From positions 283,602 through 321,607 of the forward strand of contig FR889161.1 of NCBI GenBank assembly GCA_000436835.1: a stretch of DNA of 38,006 nucleotides, read 5' to 3'. Source of the DNA: Eubacterium sp. CAG:251. Lineage in GTDB: Bacteria; Bacillota; Clostridia; Oscillospirales; Acutalibacteraceae. The notes under the pieces are model-generated. The model was given only the letters and a program-made list of their open reading frames with translations, ran no database searches and had not been told where the DNA came from. Of the stretch, positions 13,838 through 21,720 are shown one piece after another (the first letter of the stretch is position 1; the number at the start of each line of letters is the position of its first letter). A program made the translations under genes and the position numbers.

Positions 13838-15926
13838 ATTTAACCTTAACTTTAATCGTTTTGCTCCAAGAATAATACGTATATTTTTTGCCGCTCTTTT
13901 TATATGCACGAACACGCACATAATAATTCTTTTTACTCTTGGCGGTAGTGAGAGTTTTTGAAGTTTTAGATGAGCCACTCACCTTTGTACTCAAAAAATT
14001 CTTTTTAAAATTAGATGTTGTGGACCACATAACCTGATAGCCTGATACACCGCTTCGTTTTTTCCATTTTACGTTTATTTTCTTTTTCTTGCTTGATTTT
14101 GCACTTTTGAGCGTTACAGACTTATTTTTAGTCTTAATTGAAAGTGCACCGCTTTTAGTGCCGACAAATTTAATATTATCGGCAGATTTATATGCTGCAA
14201 CCTTGATTTTATATGATTTATTAGGCTTTAACCCTGTAACTTTTGCAGAAACGGTAGAAGCTTTGGAAACAGACTTTTTAAACTCATAGCTTTTAGTTGA
14301 TGAATTGTAGATATAAATTCTATAGCCTGATGCCCTGCTGACCTTCTTCCATTTAACGGTTATTGAAGTATCGGTTGAGGAAAGCTTAATACCCGACACC
14401 TTGCCCGGCTTGGTAGCAACATTAAGCTGAAAGAAATTGCCCCATTTTATATTGCCACCTTTTTGAGTGTAGGCACGTATTCTTACCGGGAATCTATATG
14501 CAGATTGAAGATTAGAAAATGTAAGATTAGTTTCGCCTGTATATGCATAATCTGCCCAATTGCCGTAAGCGTCCCCAATTTGAACCTGATAACCTGTTGC
14601 GCTGTCGATTTTATTCCAAGCAAGTGAAACGCTGCTTGTTGTTGATGCGGTAACATTAACAATAAGCTCATCGCTCATATTCTTAAAAACAGGAATATAA
14701 AAGGTCCTTGTCATTGAAAGAATACCTGCTTTTGAATAGCCGTTATAAGATGACACAGCCTCGCTTGCCGCCGCCTGAACATTTTTCATATATTCATTAG
14801 AATATTTATTTGACGAGGTCGGACTAACATTAAACTTTTGAAGATAACCCGTGTTTTGAGATTTAAAACTGTTTGCAACATACTTTGTGCCGTAGTAAAT
14901 CGCTTTATAAGGATTAGTCCACGGTCTGCCATAGCCGCTTACGGTATTGCCCATATAAGTTGTTCTGCAATCTCTTACCAAAACGTATCCGCTTGCGCCC
15001 TCCTCATAACCCTTTGCGGTTTCATTATAAAGACGAACGTAATAATAATCGCCCTTATTTGCTCGCCACGTCATATATTGATTAGAGGAAATTGAGGTAA
15101 CAGTACCGCCTGTCGGGTCAACATTAGGGTTGGCACTGTAAAGCTTCGTTGCCTTTTTCGTTTTAAGAAAGCCTGCCGCCCAAGCCAAGCCGTCTTTAGC
15201 GCCGGTATATGCACCGATATTAAAATAATTATAAATGCCCTGAAAAGGACTTGTAGAGCCGTTTACAGCCGTTGCCGAAGCTGTAGCGCCACCGTTTTCC
15301 TGCCTAATTTTAGCAGCTATATAATAAGCATTAAGGCCGAAATCCTGAGCCGCCTTCATAATAACGTCCGAATACTTGGTTGAGGCATCATACATTTTTA
15401 CGTTTTGACCGGTAGTTCTGTAAGAAATAAGTGAATTATGCATCCAAGTGCCGTTCAAAATGGCTTCGACGCCTTCTTTAGTTTGCGTGCCGTCATAAGA
15501 GGTGGATTCAAATTGAAAAATATGTTTTTCATCAAGGAAATTCCTTGGGTCCATATAGTATTCAACAGCGCTCTTTGAAGCAGAAACCCAATCGCTTGCT
15601 TCTTGGATTACATACTTGCCGTTTTTATGACACGTTGAACATTTGCAAAACAAAGATGTATCGCCTGTTGCCGATTTAGAAATAAGCTGATTTGAATGTT
15701 TTGAACGTTCGCCGTCAATTGCTGATTCCCAATCAAGATTAGTCATAAGCGGTTTAAAAATCCAATATGGATATTTATTATGTAATTCGTTAAGTTTTTC
15801 GGCATAATCACGAGGAAAACCTTGAGAAACCAATTTTTCCGTATAACTTTGAGCCGAAGCAGTTAAAGGTACAACAGTTGTTATTATCATTAATATTGAC
15901 AAAAGCAAAGAAATAACTTTTTTCAA
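13836..15926 (-). CDS. Secreted peptidoglycan glucosaminidase (GH73/LytD-like) with Fn3-like repeats
   Basis: 696 residues from a TTG at 15926, chosen because AGGAGG lies seven bases upstream and a signal peptide (MKKVISLLLSILMIITTV to TASA, about 1-25) begins exactly there; the longer open frame upstream would run through the promoter. YMDPRNFLDEKHIFQFES (about 124-141) and IAAKIRQENGG (catalytic Glu about 210) mark the glucosaminidase domain that cleaves N-acetylglucosamine bonds in cell-wall glycan. A Cys cluster (FCKCSTCHKNG, 93-103) precedes it. Three Fn3-like modules fill about 430-696 and are lysine- and serine-rich, probably wall-binding. The gene is divergent from an XRE regulator that may control it. 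Confidence 0.87.
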   Translation of the reverse strand: MKKVISLLLSILMIITTVVPLTASAQSYTEKLVSQGFPRDYAEKLNELHNKYPYWIFKPLMTNLDWESAIDGERSKHSNQLISKSATGDTSLFCKCSTCHKNGKYVIQEASDWVSASKSAVEYYMDPRNFLDEKHIFQFESTSYDGTQTKEGVEAILNGTWMHNSLISYRTTGQNVKMYDASTKYSDVIMKAAQDFGLNAYYIAAKIRQENGGATASATAVNGSTSPFQGIYNYFNIGAYTGAKDGLAWAAGFLKTKKATKLYSANPNVDPTGGTVTSISSNQYMTWRANKGDYYYVRLYNETAKGYEEGASGYVLVRDCRTTYMGNTVSGYGRPWTNPYKAIYYGTKYVANSFKSQNTGYLQKFNVSPTSSNKYSNEYMKNVQAAASEAVSSYNGYSKAGILSMTRTFYIPVFKNMSDELIVNVTASTTSSVSLAWNKIDSATGYQVQIGDAYGNWADYAYTGETNLTFSNLQSAYRFPVRIRAYTQKGGNIKWGNFFQLNVATKPGKVSGIKLSSTDTSITVKWKKVSRASGYRIYIYNSSTKSYEFKKSVSKASTVSAKVTGLKPNKSYKIKVAAYKSADNIKFVGTKSGALSIKTKNKSVTLKSAKSSKKKKINVKWKKRSGVSGYQVMWSTTSNFKKNFLSTKVSGSSKTSKTLTTAKSKKNYYVRVRAYKKSGKKYTYYSWSKTIKVKVK

Positions 15927-16006
15927 AATATTACCTCCTGCAATAATTTGCAATGTTTTAAAGTTTTTTAACGGCATAGGTATACCGTCTGTAATTTTTC
16001 TTGTAT

Positions 16007-16036
16007 ATAATAACATTAAGCAACATAAATTGTCAA
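16007..16036 (-). promoter_or_regulatory. Promoter of the glucosaminidase gene
   Basis: Minus strand TTGACA (16036-16031), 18-base spacer, TATTAT (16012-16007). The -35 lies in TTTGTTGACA, the same context as the opposing promoter. Confidence 0.7.
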
Positions 16037-16073
16037 CAAATTTTGAATTTTGTAATAATTTATGTGACTTTTG

Positions 16074-16102
16074 TTGACATGAATTAGTTAATGTTGTATT
16101 AT
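16074..16102 (+). promoter_or_regulatory. Promoter of the XRE regulator gene
   Basis: TTGACA (16074-16079), 17-base spacer, TATTAT (16097-16102). The -35 again lies in TTTGTTGACA. Confidence 0.75.
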
Positions 16103-16137
16103 GTATTAAGAAGTACAAAAGTAAAGGAGGAATTGTT

Positions 16138-16509
16138 TTGGAAAAAACAAATATCCCGGAAATACTCAAAGCTTGCAGAAAAGGAGTAAATATGACGCAG
16201 GCTCAATTTGCAAAAACAATCGGCATCAAACGTAGTGCATATGCTTACTACGAAAGCGGAAGAACAAGGCCGAAAATTGAAACGCTCAGAACTATTGCAA
16301 AAGTTTACGGACTTGACGTAAACACTCTTATTTCTAATGAAGATTCAAATTCTCTTCACCAAGATAATGATCAAAAAATAAATTTTGATATAAAAGATTT
16401 TAATGATACGTTTTACGATTTATCAGAGAATGAAAAAGCTATAATTATGAAGCTCAGAATTATGAATCGTGAAAAGCGCACAAAAATAATTAACGAAATA
16501 TTTGAATAA
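16138..16509 (+). CDS. XRE-family helix-turn-helix regulator
   Basis: 123 residues starting at a TTG with AGGAGG seven bases upstream. Residues about 7-60 are a Cro/CI-type HTH domain: MTQAQFAKTIGIKRSAYAYY, ESGRTRPKIETLRTIAKVYG, ending DVNTLIS. The C-terminal half is short and charged (LSENEKAIIMKLRIMNREKR) and may mediate dimer formation. Its position head-to-head with the glucosaminidase gene, with similar sequence around both -35 boxes, suggests it controls that gene and itself. The signal it responds to is not visible. A terminator follows the stop. Confidence 0.88.
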   Translation: MEKTNIPEILKACRKGVNMTQAQFAKTIGIKRSAYAYYESGRTRPKIETLRTIAKVYGLDVNTLISNEDSNSLHQDNDQKINFDIKDFNDTFYDLSENEKAIIMKLRIMNREKRTKIINEIFE

Positions 16510-16510
16510 A

Positions 16511-16550
16511 AAAAATCCGACTGTCAAAAAGCAATCGGATTTTTTATTTT
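16511..16550 (+). terminator. Terminator of the XRE gene
   Basis: AAAATCCGA (from 16512) pairs with TCGGATTTT (16535 on), loop about 14 bases, then a T-rich tract. A-rich flank allows use from the gpsA side too. Confidence 0.8.
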
Positions 16551-16565
16551 TCTTGAAAAATAAAG

Positions 16566-17561
16566 TTAAACTTCAGGCTTAGGTTCACGATTTAACAGCG
16601 AATTAACTGCAACACGAGGTGAAACTATTCCGTTTACAACGTTATTAACAGCATTAATAATCGGCAAATCTATATTATATTTTTTGCCGAGTTTAATTGC
16701 AGCCGGAAGTGCATTAATACCCTCAACAACCATTCCGACCTTTTTCACTGCCTCGTCAGGACTCAATCCCTGACCTATAAGAAAGCCGGCATTATTATTG
16801 CGTGAATGAAGACTTGTGCACGTTACAATTAAATCCCCCATACCGGTAAGACCGCTAAAAGTATCCGGCGAGCAACCCATAGCATTGCCAAGCCTTGAAA
16901 GTTCAGCAAGACCTCTTGTGATAAGAGCGGCGGTAGCGTTGTCACCATATCCCAAGCCTCGTGAAATACCCGTTGCAAGGGCTATAATATTTTTCATTGC
17001 TCCGCAAATCTCAATCCCTTTGATGTCCGTATTAGTATAAACTCGCATAAAAGAACTTGAGAAAAAGCATTGAACAATCTTTGCGATTTCAATATCCTTG
17101 CAAGCGGATACAATAGTAGTCGGCATATCAATGCTAACTTCTTCAGCATGAGTAGGGCCTGAAAGAGCGACATACTTGACAGTCGGATTTTTAATTTCAT
17201 CATTGATAACTTCTGTCAAGGTCATAAGTGTATCGGCTTCAATCCCCTTAGCAACATCAACAATTATTTGGTTATCCTTGATATACGGCTTACATTTTTT
17301 TGCCGTTTGGCGAACAAAAACGGACGGCACAGCAAACATAATTATATCTTTGTTTTCAATTGCCGATTTTATATCCGTAGTATATTCGATGCCTAAAGGG
17401 AGTGATACATCGGGTAACTTGGGGTGACGGGAGGTTTTCTTCAGTTTTTCAATTTCATCAGGCAAAGCCGACCAAACTGTAACCTCTTTATTTGTGTTTT
17501 TTAACATTTTGGCAAGCGCAATTCCCCATGTGCCTGCACCTAAAATTGCTATAGAATTCAA
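16566..17561 (-). CDS. gpsA: NAD(P)H-dependent glycerol-3-phosphate dehydrogenase
   Basis: 331 residues, the usual GpsA length. The Rossmann motif ILGAGTWGIALA (6-17) binds NAD(P)H; ALSGPTHAEEV and GAMKNIIALATGISRGLGYG carry the substrate and catalytic Lys region. It reduces dihydroxyacetone phosphate to sn-glycerol 3-phosphate, the first step of phospholipid synthesis. It starts at a TTG (17561) with GGAG seven bases upstream, the only start that fits the family N-terminus. It follows mscL after 21 bases with no terminator, so the two are probably one transcript. Confidence 0.95.
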   Translation of the reverse strand: MNSIAILGAGTWGIALAKMLKNTNKEVTVWSALPDEIEKLKKTSRHPKLPDVSLPLGIEYTTDIKSAIENKDIIMFAVPSVFVRQTAKKCKPYIKDNQIIVDVAKGIEADTLMTLTEVINDEIKNPTVKYVALSGPTHAEEVSIDMPTTIVSACKDIEIAKIVQCFFSSSFMRVYTNTDIKGIEICGAMKNIIALATGISRGLGYGDNATAALITRGLAELSRLGNAMGCSPDTFSGLTGMGDLIVTCTSLHSRNNNAGFLIGQGLSPDEAVKKVGMVVEGINALPAAIKLGKKYNIDLPIINAVNNVVNGIVSPRVAVNSLLNREPKPEV

Positions 17562-17582
17562 TATTTTTCTCCGTGGTAATAA

Positions 17583-18008
17583 TTATTCATCCTCTTTTGG
17601 TAAATCGGATGTGCAATGACAGCATTTAACTGCATCAATAGGAATTTCGCTTTTGCAAAAAGGACAAATCTTAGTTGTCGGCGCTTCTTCCTTATGCTCT
17701 TCTTTTTTCTTTGTAAGGTCAAGCATTTTATTGATTGCCTTGACAATACAGAAAATAATAAATGCCATAATAAGGAAGTTAATTACGGCAGAAATGAACG
17801 AACCGTAATCTATATAATTGTCGCCGACAAGATGAATTTTGCCTTGCACCTCTGCGCCGCCTATACAATTAATGAGCGGTTTAATAATGTTATCCGTAAG
17901 TGAAGTAACGATTGCGGAAAACGCACCGCCTATAATAACGCCGACAGCAAGGTCAATTACATTTCCTCTTGAAATAAATTCCTTAAATTCAGCTAAAAAC
18001 TTTTTCAT
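17583..18008 (-). CDS. mscL: Large-conductance mechanosensitive channel MscL with C-terminal zinc ribbon
   Basis: 141 residues. The N-terminal amphipathic helix and first membrane helix read KKFLAEFKEFISRGNVIDLA and VGVIIGGAFSAIVTSL, the standard MscL signature; a second helix lies at about 72-93. The channel opens under membrane tension to release solutes during osmotic downshock. The tail differs from the model proteins: Cys115-x2-Cys118 and Cys129-x2-Cys132 form a zinc-ribbon-like knuckle (ICPFCKSEIPIDAVKCCHC) in the cytoplasm. GAGG lies about nine bases before the ATG. It appears to be the first gene of an mscL-gpsA unit. Confidence 0.94.
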   Translation of the reverse strand: MKKFLAEFKEFISRGNVIDLAVGVIIGGAFSAIVTSLTDNIIKPLINCIGGAEVQGKIHLVGDNYIDYGSFISAVINFLIMAFIIFCIVKAINKMLDLTKKKEEHKEEAPTTKICPFCKSEIPIDAVKCCHCTSDLPKEDE

Positions 18009-18042
18009 TTAAAATTCCTCTTTTTATACTTTAATTATCTTT

Positions 18043-18071
18043 ATAATATCATAATACACCCGTAAAATCAA
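18043..18071 (-). promoter_or_regulatory. Possible promoter of mscL-gpsA
   Basis: Minus strand TTGATT (18071-18066), 17-base spacer, TATTAT (18048-18043). The -35 lies inside the last codons of the radical-SAM gene. Confidence 0.5.
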
Positions 18072-18915
18072 ATTTTGGAATAAACGATTTATCCGCAGAA
18101 CTCAGTTCCTGAATAAAAAGTTTATCAAATGAATTATCAAACGCATAATTTACTACTTTTTCATATTCACGCTTTGTGATTTTTCGATTAATTTCAGGAA
18201 ATTCACTCAAATCACCGCAAGGGGTATACTGAGCCATAAGAGAAACAAAGGTATTAGGAAAATTTGATTTAATAAAATCAAGAACGGCAATTGAGGAGTT
18301 GGTATTTTGCGGCAAAATCAAATGACGAATAATCATACCCGATTTCATAATATCGCCGTCAAATTTATCCTCAACCTGACGCCTCATTTCCAAAAGCGCC
18401 GCCGACGCTTTTTCAAAATAATCCGCCGCCTTTGAATAGCGCATTGCTTTTTCAGCTCTTATATATTTCAAATCGGGCAAATAGATATCAATAAGCCCAT
18501 CTAACGCTTTGAGTGTTTCCACCTCTTCATATCCGCTTGAATTATAAACTATTGGCACAGGAGATTTCCATCTGCTAAGCACCTTTGCAAGCCTTTTTGC
18601 ATAATGAGTGGGATTTACCAAATTAATATTATTTGCACCCTGAGAAATAAGATTTTCAAAAATAGAAATAAGTTTATCATCGCTTATTTCAACGCCTTTA
18701 TTTTCAGCGCTGATTTCATTATTTTGGCAAAATACACATTTCAAATTACAACCTGAAAAAAATACAGTACCGCTCCCCTCTTTGCCGCTTATGCAAGGCT
18801 CCTCCCAAAAATGGAGTGCCGCTCTTGCAACACGAAAATTATCGGGGCTTTGGCAAAAGCCGAGATTAACGCTTCTGTCAACATTGCAATGCCTTGGGCA
18901 AATCGAGCAAATCAT
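18049..18915 (-). CDS. Radical SAM protein, pyruvate-formate-lyase-activase-like
   Basis: 288 residues. SGCNLKCVFCQN holds the CxxxCxxC cluster ligands (Cys56, 60, 63) for the 4Fe-4S centre that cleaves S-adenosylmethionine. An extra N-terminal Cys set (CSICPRHC...GFC, residues 3-21) is typical of the COG1313-type PflA-related group. These are often annotated as PFL activases, but no glycyl-radical enzyme is adjacent, so the target is unknown. The ATG overlaps the rsmI stop by four bases (ATGA), making it the last gene of trmN6-rsmI-radical SAM. Confidence 0.86.
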   Translation of the reverse strand: MICSICPRHCNVDRSVNLGFCQSPDNFRVARAALHFWEEPCISGKEGSGTVFFSGCNLKCVFCQNNEISAENKGVEISDDKLISIFENLISQGANNINLVNPTHYAKRLAKVLSRWKSPVPIVYNSSGYEEVETLKALDGLIDIYLPDLKYIRAEKAMRYSKAADYFEKASAALLEMRRQVEDKFDGDIMKSGMIIRHLILPQNTNSSIAVLDFIKSNFPNTFVSLMAQYTPCGDLSEFPEINRKITKREYEKVVNYAFDNSFDKLFIQELSSADKSFIPKFDFTGVL

Positions 18916-19733
18916 ATCAACGCCTTATATATGTCGCCTTTTTTAAAAGGTGTTTGCGCCGCTATCTCCTTAGCCGCATTATTAATCGACATACCCTTTT
19001 CCACAAGATTTTTAGCCATTTCAACAGCCATTTCAAGCGTTATATCTTCATTAATATCTTCTTTTTTGCCCTCAATTATAATCACATATTCACCCTTTGG
19101 TGATTTATCGCTGTAATATTCTATCGCCTCATCAAAGGCAAATCGGAGAACTTCCTCGTGGATTTTAGTGAGTTCTCTTACAAGCGCTATATTGCGATTA
19201 CCGAACACCTTGCGCATATCGTTAAGTGTATAAATAAGTTTATGAGGTGCTTCATAAAAAATCATAGTGCGTTTTTCATCCTTAATCTCTTCAAGATGTT
19301 CACGTCTTGATTTTTTATTAACCGACAAGAAGCCTTCAAAAGTAAACCTTCCCGTAGGCATACCCGATATTGCCAGTGCTGTTGCAAATGCAGTGGGTCC
19401 CGGAACAGACTGCACCACAATACCAAGTTCATGGCAAAGAGCCACCAAGTCCTCACCGGGGTCGGAAATAGCCGGCATACCTGCATCGGTAACAATTGCA
19501 CAGCTTTCACCTGCAAGTATTCTTTGGCAGATAATCTTCCCTCTTTGCCTTTTATTATGTTCAAAATAAGAAACCATTTCTTTTTTTATATCAAAATGAT
19601 TAAGAAGCTTTAAAGTGACTCTCGTGTCCTCTGCTGCTATAAAATCAACGCTTGCAAGAGTATCTATTGCTCTCGGTGAAAAATCGCTTAAATTTCCGAT
19701 AGGAGTACCCACAACATATAATATTCCGCTCAT
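18912..19733 (-). CDS. rsmI: 16S rRNA (cytidine(1402)-2'-O)-methyltransferase
   Basis: 273 residues. VGTPIGNLSDFSPRAIDTL and FIAAEDTRVT (about 32-40) followed by AIVTDAGMPAISDPGEDLV are the diagnostic tetrapyrrole-methylase-fold motifs of RsmI. It methylates the ribose of C1402 in the decoding centre of 16S rRNA. Start and stop overlap those of both neighbours by four bases, so translation of the three genes is likely coupled. GGA lies eight bases before the ATG. Confidence 0.95.
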   Translation of the reverse strand: MSGILYVVGTPIGNLSDFSPRAIDTLASVDFIAAEDTRVTLKLLNHFDIKKEMVSYFEHNKRQRGKIICQRILAGESCAIVTDAGMPAISDPGEDLVALCHELGIVVQSVPGPTAFATALAISGMPTGRFTFEGFLSVNKKSRREHLEEIKDEKRTMIFYEAPHKLIYTLNDMRKVFGNRNIALVRELTKIHEEVLRFAFDEAIEYYSDKSPKGEYVIIIEGKKEDINEDITLEMAVEMAKNLVEKGMSINNAAKEIAAQTPFKKGDIYKALI

Positions 19734-20461
19734 TTATCATATCCGTCGGCATACGACCCATAAATGTCCAGCATTTCGGGTGTAAATTTACCGTTTTCCT
19801 TTTTAATTATTAATTGCGGCTCTACCCTTAAAAAAGGCTTAGCCCCCTTTTGCCCCTGAACAAGAAAGAGAAAAGGCTGTTCTGTGTTCTTATCCTGAAC
19901 AAAACGAAGTCTTTTAGGCTCAAGTTTATATTTACGCATAAGTTCTAATGTGTCAACCAGCCTTTCGGGACGATGGCACATACAAAATCTGCCTCCGTAT
20001 TTAAGCAGGTAATTTGCAGCCTTACACGCATCTTCAATATTACAGCAAACCTCGTGCCTTGCAATACGTGCACTCTCCCCAAGGGATTCAATACCTGTGC
20101 CGACAGGTTTATATGGCGGATTCATAGTAACAAGAGAAAACTTTTCCGCCTCAAAAATTTCATTAATCTTTCTCAAGTCACAATTAAAGGGCTTAAGCCT
20201 ATCTTCAAGATGATTAATTTCTATTGAATGGCAAACCTGCTCATAAGCATTTTTTTGAATGTCAAGGCAAGATACGTTATTTATTTTTTCATTTCTGAGC
20301 CATAAAAGAGGAATAATTCCACAGCCTGTTCCCATATCGAGAGCCTTATCTCTCGGTTTAATTTTTGCGAAATCGGAAAGAATAACTGCATCGGTACCAA
20401 ACGTATGGTCAGAAGAAACTGCTATTTTTATGTCATCGGACAATCTTTCATAATTAAACAT
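19730..20461 (-). CDS. trmN6: tRNA1(Val) (adenine(37)-N6)-methyltransferase-like
   Basis: 243 residues from the ATG at 20461 (a second in-frame ATG lies two codons earlier, at 20467). LDMGTGCGIIPLLWLRNE is the SAM-binding motif and TMNPPYKPVG the NPPY amino-methyltransferase motif, about residue 116. The family (TrmN6/YfiC, YabB in Bacillus) modifies adenosine 37 of tRNA-Val; specificity here is assumed from the family. No ribosome site exists, and the -10 box ends one base before 20467, so transcription should start at or very near 20461: the mRNA is probably leaderless. The gene heads the operon with rsmI and the radical-SAM gene. Confidence 0.88.
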   Translation of the reverse strand: MFNYERLSDDIKIAVSSDHTFGTDAVILSDFAKIKPRDKALDMGTGCGIIPLLWLRNEKINNVSCLDIQKNAYEQVCHSIEINHLEDRLKPFNCDLRKINEIFEAEKFSLVTMNPPYKPVGTGIESLGESARIARHEVCCNIEDACKAANYLLKYGGRFCMCHRPERLVDTLELMRKYKLEPKRLRFVQDKNTEQPFLFLVQGQKGAKPFLRVEPQLIIKKENGKFTPEMLDIYGSYADGYDK

Positions 20462-20467
20462 ACGCAT

Positions 20468-20495
20468 ATTATATCATATTTGATAAAAATTTCAA
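20468..20495 (-). promoter_or_regulatory. Promoter of trmN6-rsmI operon
   Basis: Minus strand TTGAAA (20495-20490), 16-base spacer, TATAAT (20473-20468). The -35 abuts the T run of the upstream gene's terminator. Confidence 0.7.
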
Positions 20496-20528
20496 ACAAA
20501 AAAGAGCAAGTAAATGTAACTTGCTCTT
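20496..20528 (-). terminator. Terminator of the secreted Fn3-tailed protein gene
   Basis: AAGAGCAAGT (20502-20511) and ACTTGCTCTT (20519-20528) form a 10-bp stem, loop AAATGTA. On the minus strand six T follow (20501-20496). Confidence 0.88.
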
Positions 20529-20534
20529 AAATTA

Positions 20535-21587
20535 TTATTTTGTTTTAACGCTCATCTTTTTGGACCAAGAGGAAAACTGACGTTTTCCGTCAATCGTTTT
20601 ATAGCAACGCATTCTTACATAATACTTTTTCTTCTTTTTAAGAGATGAGAAAGTTTTTGACTTAGTTGAATTTTTAGAAATTATATAAGACTTCGTTTTT
20701 TTCTTAGAAAAAGAAGATGATGTGCTGTATTGAATTTGATAACCCGAAGCGTTAGAATCCTTGTTCCAAGAATAAGTAATCTGCTTTGACTTTTTGGATT
20801 TAAGGGAAGTAGGAGTCGGTTTGGCAGGAATAATCATAAAACTTGAAGTAAGTTCGCCCTTATAATTATTTCCGACAAAATTGACGTATACCCACGCTTT
20901 TCCCGTCTTGAAGTTATCATCGTATGTGACAACATATTCACTCGGTGAAATCAAATTACCTACACTGTCATAAACAGTTACACTCGGATACGAACCGTAA
21001 GGATTAAAGGCAATTTTAGTTGCTGAAAGCTTAACGGTAGAAGGCGCATAAATATTTTGAACAATATATTCATTTGAACAAGATTTACACAAAAGTTTTG
21101 AGAAGCCGTTTAATCTATTTTCTTTATCATCGTCCGCAACAGCTTTTACGAAAAAGTTTGTATAGCAATGATTATGAATATTTAGCGAAGCGGAAAAGGA
21201 ATATGTTCCTTTTAAACATTCAAGTCTAAAATAGTACGGCTTTCCGGCTTCTAAATAAGTTGTAGACACAAAAGAATATTCATTTTCTGTATTTACATTA
21301 GAATTAATAACATTATTTTCTGAGTCATAAACTGTGAGAAAGACGTCACTTAACGGTAATTCTACACCTGACACGGTAAAATCATAATAATTTGATGAAA
21401 GGCAATCAAATTTCAGCCATAAATATTTTGTTTGAGATGAACTGCTGTCAACTTTTTCATTAACAGTTTGACCTAAACTTATGCCGATTGCCGTTTTCAT
21501 TGTATTTGCCAAGGCATTGGAAGAAAAAGAAAAAAGGCTAACAAACACAAACAAAACAGCTACTAATATTGAACTAATTTTTTTCAT
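20535..21587 (-). CDS. Secreted protein with C-terminal Fn3-like domain
   Basis: 350 residues. A clear signal peptide (MKKISSILVAVLFVFVSLFS to NALA, about 1-27) is followed by a beta-rich region of about 110 residues resembling a pre-peptidase/jelly-roll type module (YLWLKFDCLSSNYYDFTVSG, PYYFRLECLKGTYSFSA). A Cys pair (CKSC) and a second beta domain follow (KLSATKIAFNPYGSYPSVTV). The last 90 residues are a lysine-rich Fn3-like module ending RQFSSWSKKMSVKTK, related to that of the glucosaminidase. It is probably exported and wall-bound. No catalytic motif is recognisable. An AGGTG site lies five bases before the ATG. Confidence 0.75.
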   Translation of the reverse strand: MKKISSILVAVLFVFVSLFSFSSNALANTMKTAIGISLGQTVNEKVDSSSSQTKYLWLKFDCLSSNYYDFTVSGVELPLSDVFLTVYDSENNVINSNVNTENEYSFVSTTYLEAGKPYYFRLECLKGTYSFSASLNIHNHCYTNFFVKAVADDDKENRLNGFSKLLCKSCSNEYIVQNIYAPSTVKLSATKIAFNPYGSYPSVTVYDSVGNLISPSEYVVTYDDNFKTGKAWVYVNFVGNNYKGELTSSFMIIPAKPTPTSLKSKKSKQITYSWNKDSNASGYQIQYSTSSSFSKKKTKSYIISKNSTKSKTFSSLKKKKKYYVRMRCYKTIDGKRQFSSWSKKMSVKTK

Positions 21588-21625
21588 AATTCACCTAACT
21601 TAATTTTAATCTATTATATATTTAT

Positions 21626-21654
21626 ATTTTACTCTAATATATAACAAATTTCAA
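21626..21654 (-). promoter_or_regulatory. Probable promoter of the Fn3-tailed protein gene
   Basis: Minus strand TTGAAA (21654-21649), 17-base spacer, TAAAAT (21631-21626). Confidence 0.5.
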
Positions 21655-21660
21655 TAGACG

Positions 21661-21698
21661 AAAGAAAAAAGGTTGCCGCAAAAAGCGACAACCTTTTA
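21661..21698 (-). terminator. Terminator of tuf
   Basis: AAAAGGTTG-C-CGC and GCG-A-CAACCTTTT form a stem of 12 pairs with one mismatch and an AAAAA loop. On the minus strand a T-rich tract follows. It closes the rpoB-to-tuf gene row. Confidence 0.85.
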
Positions 21699-21720
21699 AA
21701 TTTAGAAAGTAAAATATAGA

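Noticed and set aside
13927..16169. 777-residue version of the glucosaminidase starting at 16169
   Set aside because: It would start upstream of the promoter and place the signal peptide internally; the TTG at 15926 has AGGAGG and begins exactly at the signal peptide.
18049..18915. Calling the radical-SAM gene pflA
   Set aside because: Overall similarity fits, but no formate-lyase gene is linked and the extra N-terminal Cys set points to a separate COG1313-type group.
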